Part shown: positions 61,361-64,000 of the stretch, piece by piece
Numbering within the stretch: position 1 is the first letter of the stretch
How the letters are laid out: each line of letters opens with the position of its first letter
Assembly: GCA_039922495.1 (NCBI GenBank)
Contig: JBDTEO010000020.1
Coordinates: forward strand, 1 to 64,000
Reading direction: 5' to 3'
Source of the DNA: JALYYC01 sp039922495
Lineage (GTDB): Bacteria; Chloroflexota; Dormibacteria; CF-121
Length of the DNA stretch: 64,000 nucleotides
Position numbers and translations under genes: made by a program
Notes under the pieces: model-generated
Database searches by the model: none
Told to the model about the DNA's origin: nothing
Seen by the model: the letters and a program-made list of their open reading frames with translations, nothing else

Positions 61361-62503
61361 TTACTTGCCCGGGCGTTCGTTGGCGCGGCGATCCGGGAAG
61401 ACGCGAGCGAGCTCCGGCGGAATCGGCACGCCGGCGGCAAAGAGCTTGTCCATGATGTGCGGGCGGATCCCGGTGGCCCGGAAAACGCCGGTCATGATGC
61501 CGTCTTTGTCCGCGCCGTGCGATTCGTAGAGGAAGATCTCCTGCATGGTAATGGTGTCGCCTTCCATGCCGGTGATCTCGGTGATGCTGGTGACCTTGCG
61601 CTGGCCGTCCCGCATCCGGGAGAGCTGCACGATCAGGTCGATGGCCGAGGCGACCTGCTGGCGGATGGCCTTCATGGGCAGGTCGATCCCGGCCATGAGC
61701 ACCATCGTCTCGAGACGCGAGAGGGCATCGCGGGTGGTATTGGCGTGGAGCGTGGTCAACGAGCCGTCGTGACCGGTGTTCATCGCCTGGAGCATGTCGA
61801 GCGCTTCGCCCGAGCGGCACTCACCGACGACGATCCGGTCGGGGCGCATGCGGAGGGCGTTGATGACGAGTTCGCGGATGCCGACCTTGTTTTCGCCGTT
61901 GAGGTCGGGCGGCCGCGACTCCATCCGGCAGACATGTTCCTGGTGGAGCTGGAGTTCGGCCGCGTCCTCGATGGTCACGATCCGCTCATCGGGAGGGATG
62001 AACGAGGAGCACACGTTGAGCAGGGTCGTCTTTCCAGTCCCGGTTCCGCCCGAGATCAGGAGGTTGGAGCGAGCCATGACACAGGCCTTGAGAAAGCCAA
62101 CCGCCTCGCCGGTGATGGTGCCGAAGTTGACCAGGTCCTCGGCCTGGTACGGATCCCGCGAGAACTTTCGGATGGTCAGCATCGGCCCGTCGAGCGCGAT
62201 CGGCGAGATGACCGCGTTTACGCGCGAGCCGTCGAGCAGACGGGCATCCACCATCGGCGTCCGGAAGTCGATCCGGCGGCCGACCGCGGAGACGATGAAA
62301 TCGATGACGCGGAGAAGGTGATTCTCATCGTCGAACTTACGATCGGTCAGCAGAATCTTGCCGCCGCGCTCGACGTAGACGTTTTCATGGCCGTTGACCA
62401 TGACCTCGGTCAAGCTGTCGTCAAGGACTAGATCCCGGATCGGTCCGAGCGCTTCGTAATACCGGGCGAGCTCGTCCTGTGAAACTTCGGACGCATTGAC
62501 CAT
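61361..62503 (-). CDS. tadA: TadA/CpaF secretion ATPase
   Basis: 380 residues. N-terminal domain, ALDGPMLTIRKFSRDPYQAE, Walker A SGGTGTGKTT at 151-160, ERIVTIEDAAELQLHQEHVC, Walker B region RPDRIVVGECRSGEALDMLQ, HANTTRDALSRLE. Powers a Tad-type pilus or secretion system; TadC is encoded 1.1 kb upstream, and ComF and DUF192 genes intervene. ATG 62503 is chosen because the upstream frame has no family similarity. Confidence 0.9.
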   Translation of the reverse strand: MVNASEVSQDELARYYEALGPIRDLVLDDSLTEVMVNGHENVYVERGGKILLTDRKFDDENHLLRVIDFIVSAVGRRIDFRTPMVDARLLDGSRVNAVISPIALDGPMLTIRKFSRDPYQAEDLVNFGTITGEAVGFLKACVMARSNLLISGGTGTGKTTLLNVCSSFIPPDERIVTIEDAAELQLHQEHVCRMESRPPDLNGENKVGIRELVINALRMRPDRIVVGECRSGEALDMLQAMNTGHDGSLTTLHANTTRDALSRLETMVLMAGIDLPMKAIRQQVASAIDLIVQLSRMRDGQRKVTSITEITGMEGDTITMQEIFLYESHGADKDGIMTGVFRATGIRPHIMDKLFAAGVPIPPELARVFPDRRANERPGK

Positions 62504-62544
62504 GAAGCTAGATCCCCCAGATTGAGAATTTGGGAATAGTCGGA

Positions 62545-63192
62545 CTATTCCGGCAATGTAACGAGGGGGGCCGCCAAAGTATGCGGCACGGCCAGGACCA
62601 GAAAGGCGGCCACCGAGCCGCCGGCCGCTTCCAGGGCGTCCGCAGCCGCCCGTAAGGTCGCCCCGGTGGTGCACACATCGTCGATCAGGCCGATAGCCGT
62701 TGGTGGGCCCGCTGGGCCAACCCAGCGGAAGGCCCCCGCCACGTTCGCCTCCCGCTGGCGCCCGGTGAGCCCAACTTGCGGTGCCGTGGCTCGAACTCGC
62801 GCCAGACCGGCGACCACGGGGAGGGTGAGCGCCCGGCCCAACTGGTTCGCCAGCTGCTCCGCCTGATTAAAGCCGCGCTCCCGGGCCCGGTCGGGGTGCA
62901 GGGGGACGAAGCTCAGGGCCTGCAGCGGGAGCTCGGCCTTGAGCGCGCTGGCGATCAGCGGCAACGCCAGGGCGGACCCAAGCGCCGGCCGGCCGCGATA
63001 TTTGAAGGTATGAATCGCCTGCTGGAAGGGCCCGTCGAGCCGCGCCCCGGCGAGCAGGGGCAGTCCCGCCAGCGTGGCGTGCGGCGCCGGGCGCAGCGAG
63101 GCCGCGCAGCCTGGACACCAGCGAGTCCCGCGTCGCGCGCAGCCGCCGCACGACGGGGGAAAGATCAGGTCGAGAAGGTCGCTAGGCCGCAA
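62545..63192 (-). CDS. ComF family phosphoribosyltransferase-like protein
   Basis: 215 residues. N-terminal zinc ribbon Cys15, Cys18, Cys26, Cys29 (FPPSCGGCARRGTRWCPGC), HTFKYRGRPALGSALA, LHPDRARERGFNQAEQLANQ, and the PRPP loop IGLIDDVCTTGATLRAAAD. In transforming bacteria ComFC helps process incoming DNA. It overlaps the DUF192 gene by 11 nt. Confidence 0.9.
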   Translation of the reverse strand: MRPSDLLDLIFPPSCGGCARRGTRWCPGCAASLRPAPHATLAGLPLLAGARLDGPFQQAIHTFKYRGRPALGSALALPLIASALKAELPLQALSFVPLHPDRARERGFNQAEQLANQLGRALTLPVVAGLARVRATAPQVGLTGRQREANVAGAFRWVGPAGPPTAIGLIDDVCTTGATLRAAADALEAAGGSVAAFLVLAVPHTLAAPLVTLPE

Positions 63193-63538
63193 CCGTCAAC
63201 CGGTCGCCGCGCTTGATGGCGTGGCGGCGAACCGCCCCGGCCGGGAGCTCGGCCACCTTGTCGGCACGCCAGACGAAGGGCACCATGCCGGTCCAGGGTC
63301 GAACCCGCTCGTAGGCGCGCACCACCGACCCGCCCTTGTCGAGAAAGACGGCGTCGATTGGAAAGCGCATGAACATCATGTGGATGCCATTGCAGGAGTT
63401 GATCAGGAGGCCGCCGTTCTCGGGCAGCCCGCGGCGGCCCATCAGTCCCATGCCGCGGCTCCAGAAGTTGGAGGCGACCTCGAGCGGCTCGGCGACGATC
63501 GTCCCGTCGTCTTTTGTCAGTCGCAAAACTCTTGACAT
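63182..63538 (-). CDS. DUF192 protein
   Basis: 118 residues matching DUF192: FWSRGMGLMGRRGLPENGG, INSCNGIHMMFMRFPIDAVF, RVRPWTGMVPFVWRADKVAE, LPAGAVRRHAIKRGDRL. Unlike many family members it has no signal peptide. Function of the family is unknown. A TATAAT at 63546-63541 lies only 2 nt before the ATG. Confidence 0.85.
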   Translation of the reverse strand: MSRVLRLTKDDGTIVAEPLEVASNFWSRGMGLMGRRGLPENGGLLINSCNGIHMMFMRFPIDAVFLDKGGSVVRAYERVRPWTGMVPFVWRADKVAELPAGAVRRHAIKRGDRLTVAA

Positions 63539-63610
63539 GTATTATACCTGGCCGGTTTTCAGGGAACCCAAGCCCGGGAAGAGGACGCCCGGCGCCCTCT
63601 CCCCGCGGTC

Positions 63611-64000
63611 CTATTTGTGGGTGAAGGTGTGCATGATGAGGATCACGGCGGGTCCCATCAGCACGATGAAGAGCGTTGGGAAGATGCAGCCAATCATCGG
63701 GAAGAGCATCTTGAGTGGCGCCTGGGCGGCCTGTTCCTCAGCCCGCTGACGGCGACGGCGACGCATTTCTTCCGACTGGATCCGCAGCACCTTCGCGATA
63801 CCGACGCCCAACTGCTCCGACTGGATCAACGCCTGGATGAACGTGTGCAACTCTTCGACGCCGGAGCGGCGGCCCATCTCGTCGAGCGCCTCGAGGCGGG
63901 GCCGGCCGAGCCGGATCTCATTCAGCACCTGGGCGAACTCATCCGAGAGCGCGTTCTTGAACTTTTCGGTGAGCCGGCCGATGGCCGCATCGAAGCCCAA
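63611..64000 (-). CDS. tadC: TadC-type secretion F protein (partial)
   Basis: The last 129 residues of a type II secretion system F-domain protein: FAQVLNEIRLGRPRLEALDE, LHTFIQALIQSEQLGVGIAK, LRIQSEEMRRRRRQRAEEQA, and the two final helices KMLFPMIGCIFPTLFIVLMG. It is cut by the window edge at its 5' side. Inner-membrane platform of the Tad system powered by TadA. Confidence 0.88.
   Translation of the reverse strand: MGFDAAIGRLTEKFKNALSDEFAQVLNEIRLGRPRLEALDEMGRRSGVEELHTFIQALIQSEQLGVGIAKVLRIQSEEMRRRRRQRAEEQAAQAPLKMLFPMIGCIFPTLFIVLMGPAVILIMHTFTHK

Noticed and set aside
1..64000. Genome-wide reassignment of TGA to an amino acid
   Set aside because: Many intact genes end in TGA (for example the Crp/Fnr, radical SAM and methyltransferase genes), and prfB encoding RF2 is present with its TGA frameshift site. 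Only three catalytic positions are read through.
1..64000. CRISPR arrays, insertion sequences, rRNA genes
   Set aside because: No regularly spaced direct repeats, no transposase or integrase and no rRNA-like stretches were seen.

Overview
The window is GC-rich, densely packed bacterial DNA. The gene set includes FtsEX with an M23 hydrolase, TadA/TadC, long-form HPF, mrfAB under a Gram-positive-type LexA box, a Crp/Fnr regulator and split-alpha PntAA/PntAB/PntB. No outer-membrane genes are visible. This suggests a monoderm-like Terrabacteria lineage such as Chloroflexota or Dormibacterota; that placement is an inference from gene content and was not tested.

Layout. Positions 1-26.3 kb are accessory in character: regulators, redox proteins, lipoproteins, two glycoside hydrolases and several gene remnants. 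It starts with an in-frame sigma factor/MFS chimera cut by the window edge and a two-module hybrid histidine kinase. It ends at a tRNA-Gly gene beside a sigma-factor remnant. From 26.5 kb onward the content is mostly housekeeping: M23 hydrolase; mrfAB DNA repair; PIG-L deacetylase and a rhodanese-MoeB protein; an isocitrate dehydrogenase; PntAA/AB/B transhydrogenase; MsrB and DedA; tRNA-Phe; acetyl-CoA synthetase with an acetate transporter; tRNA-Val; LipB/LipA; a complete 2-oxoacid dehydrogenase (E1a, E1b, E2, E3); S41 protease; M23 hydrolase; FtsX/FtsE; asparaginase; GT87; prfB; secA; hpf; TadA; ComF; DUF192; TadC.

Main discovery. Three different thiol-peroxidase-type genes within 8 kb (Prx-like 6481-6939, AhpC/TSA-like 10286-10825, AhpD-like 14470-14964) each carry an in-frame TGA exactly at a catalytic cysteine position of a two-residue-spaced redox motif. 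The frame is open on both sides of each TGA, and a SECIS-like hairpin lies 13-18 nt downstream. TGA is an ordinary stop for many other genes here, so the simplest reading is three selenocysteine proteins. Around them lie two flavin disulfide reductases, a thioredoxin-fold lipoprotein, a membrane protein with vicinal cysteines, a cupredoxin and a metallothionein-like peptide. The region looks like a selenium-dependent redox and metal-defence island.

Second theme. The first selenoprotein lies downstream of a compact minus-strand cluster: a radical SAM protein of the MJ0619/tetraether-synthase family, a methyltransferase and a CDP-alcohol phosphatidyltransferase. This points to membrane-lipid modification. 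A CRP-like palindrome sits between this cluster and the divergent AhpC-like selenoprotein, and a near-identical palindrome precedes the Crp/Fnr gene itself.

Regulation visible in the sequence includes the LexA box before mrfA, the programmed +1 frameshift in prfB, and many 1-4 nt overlaps that imply translational coupling.
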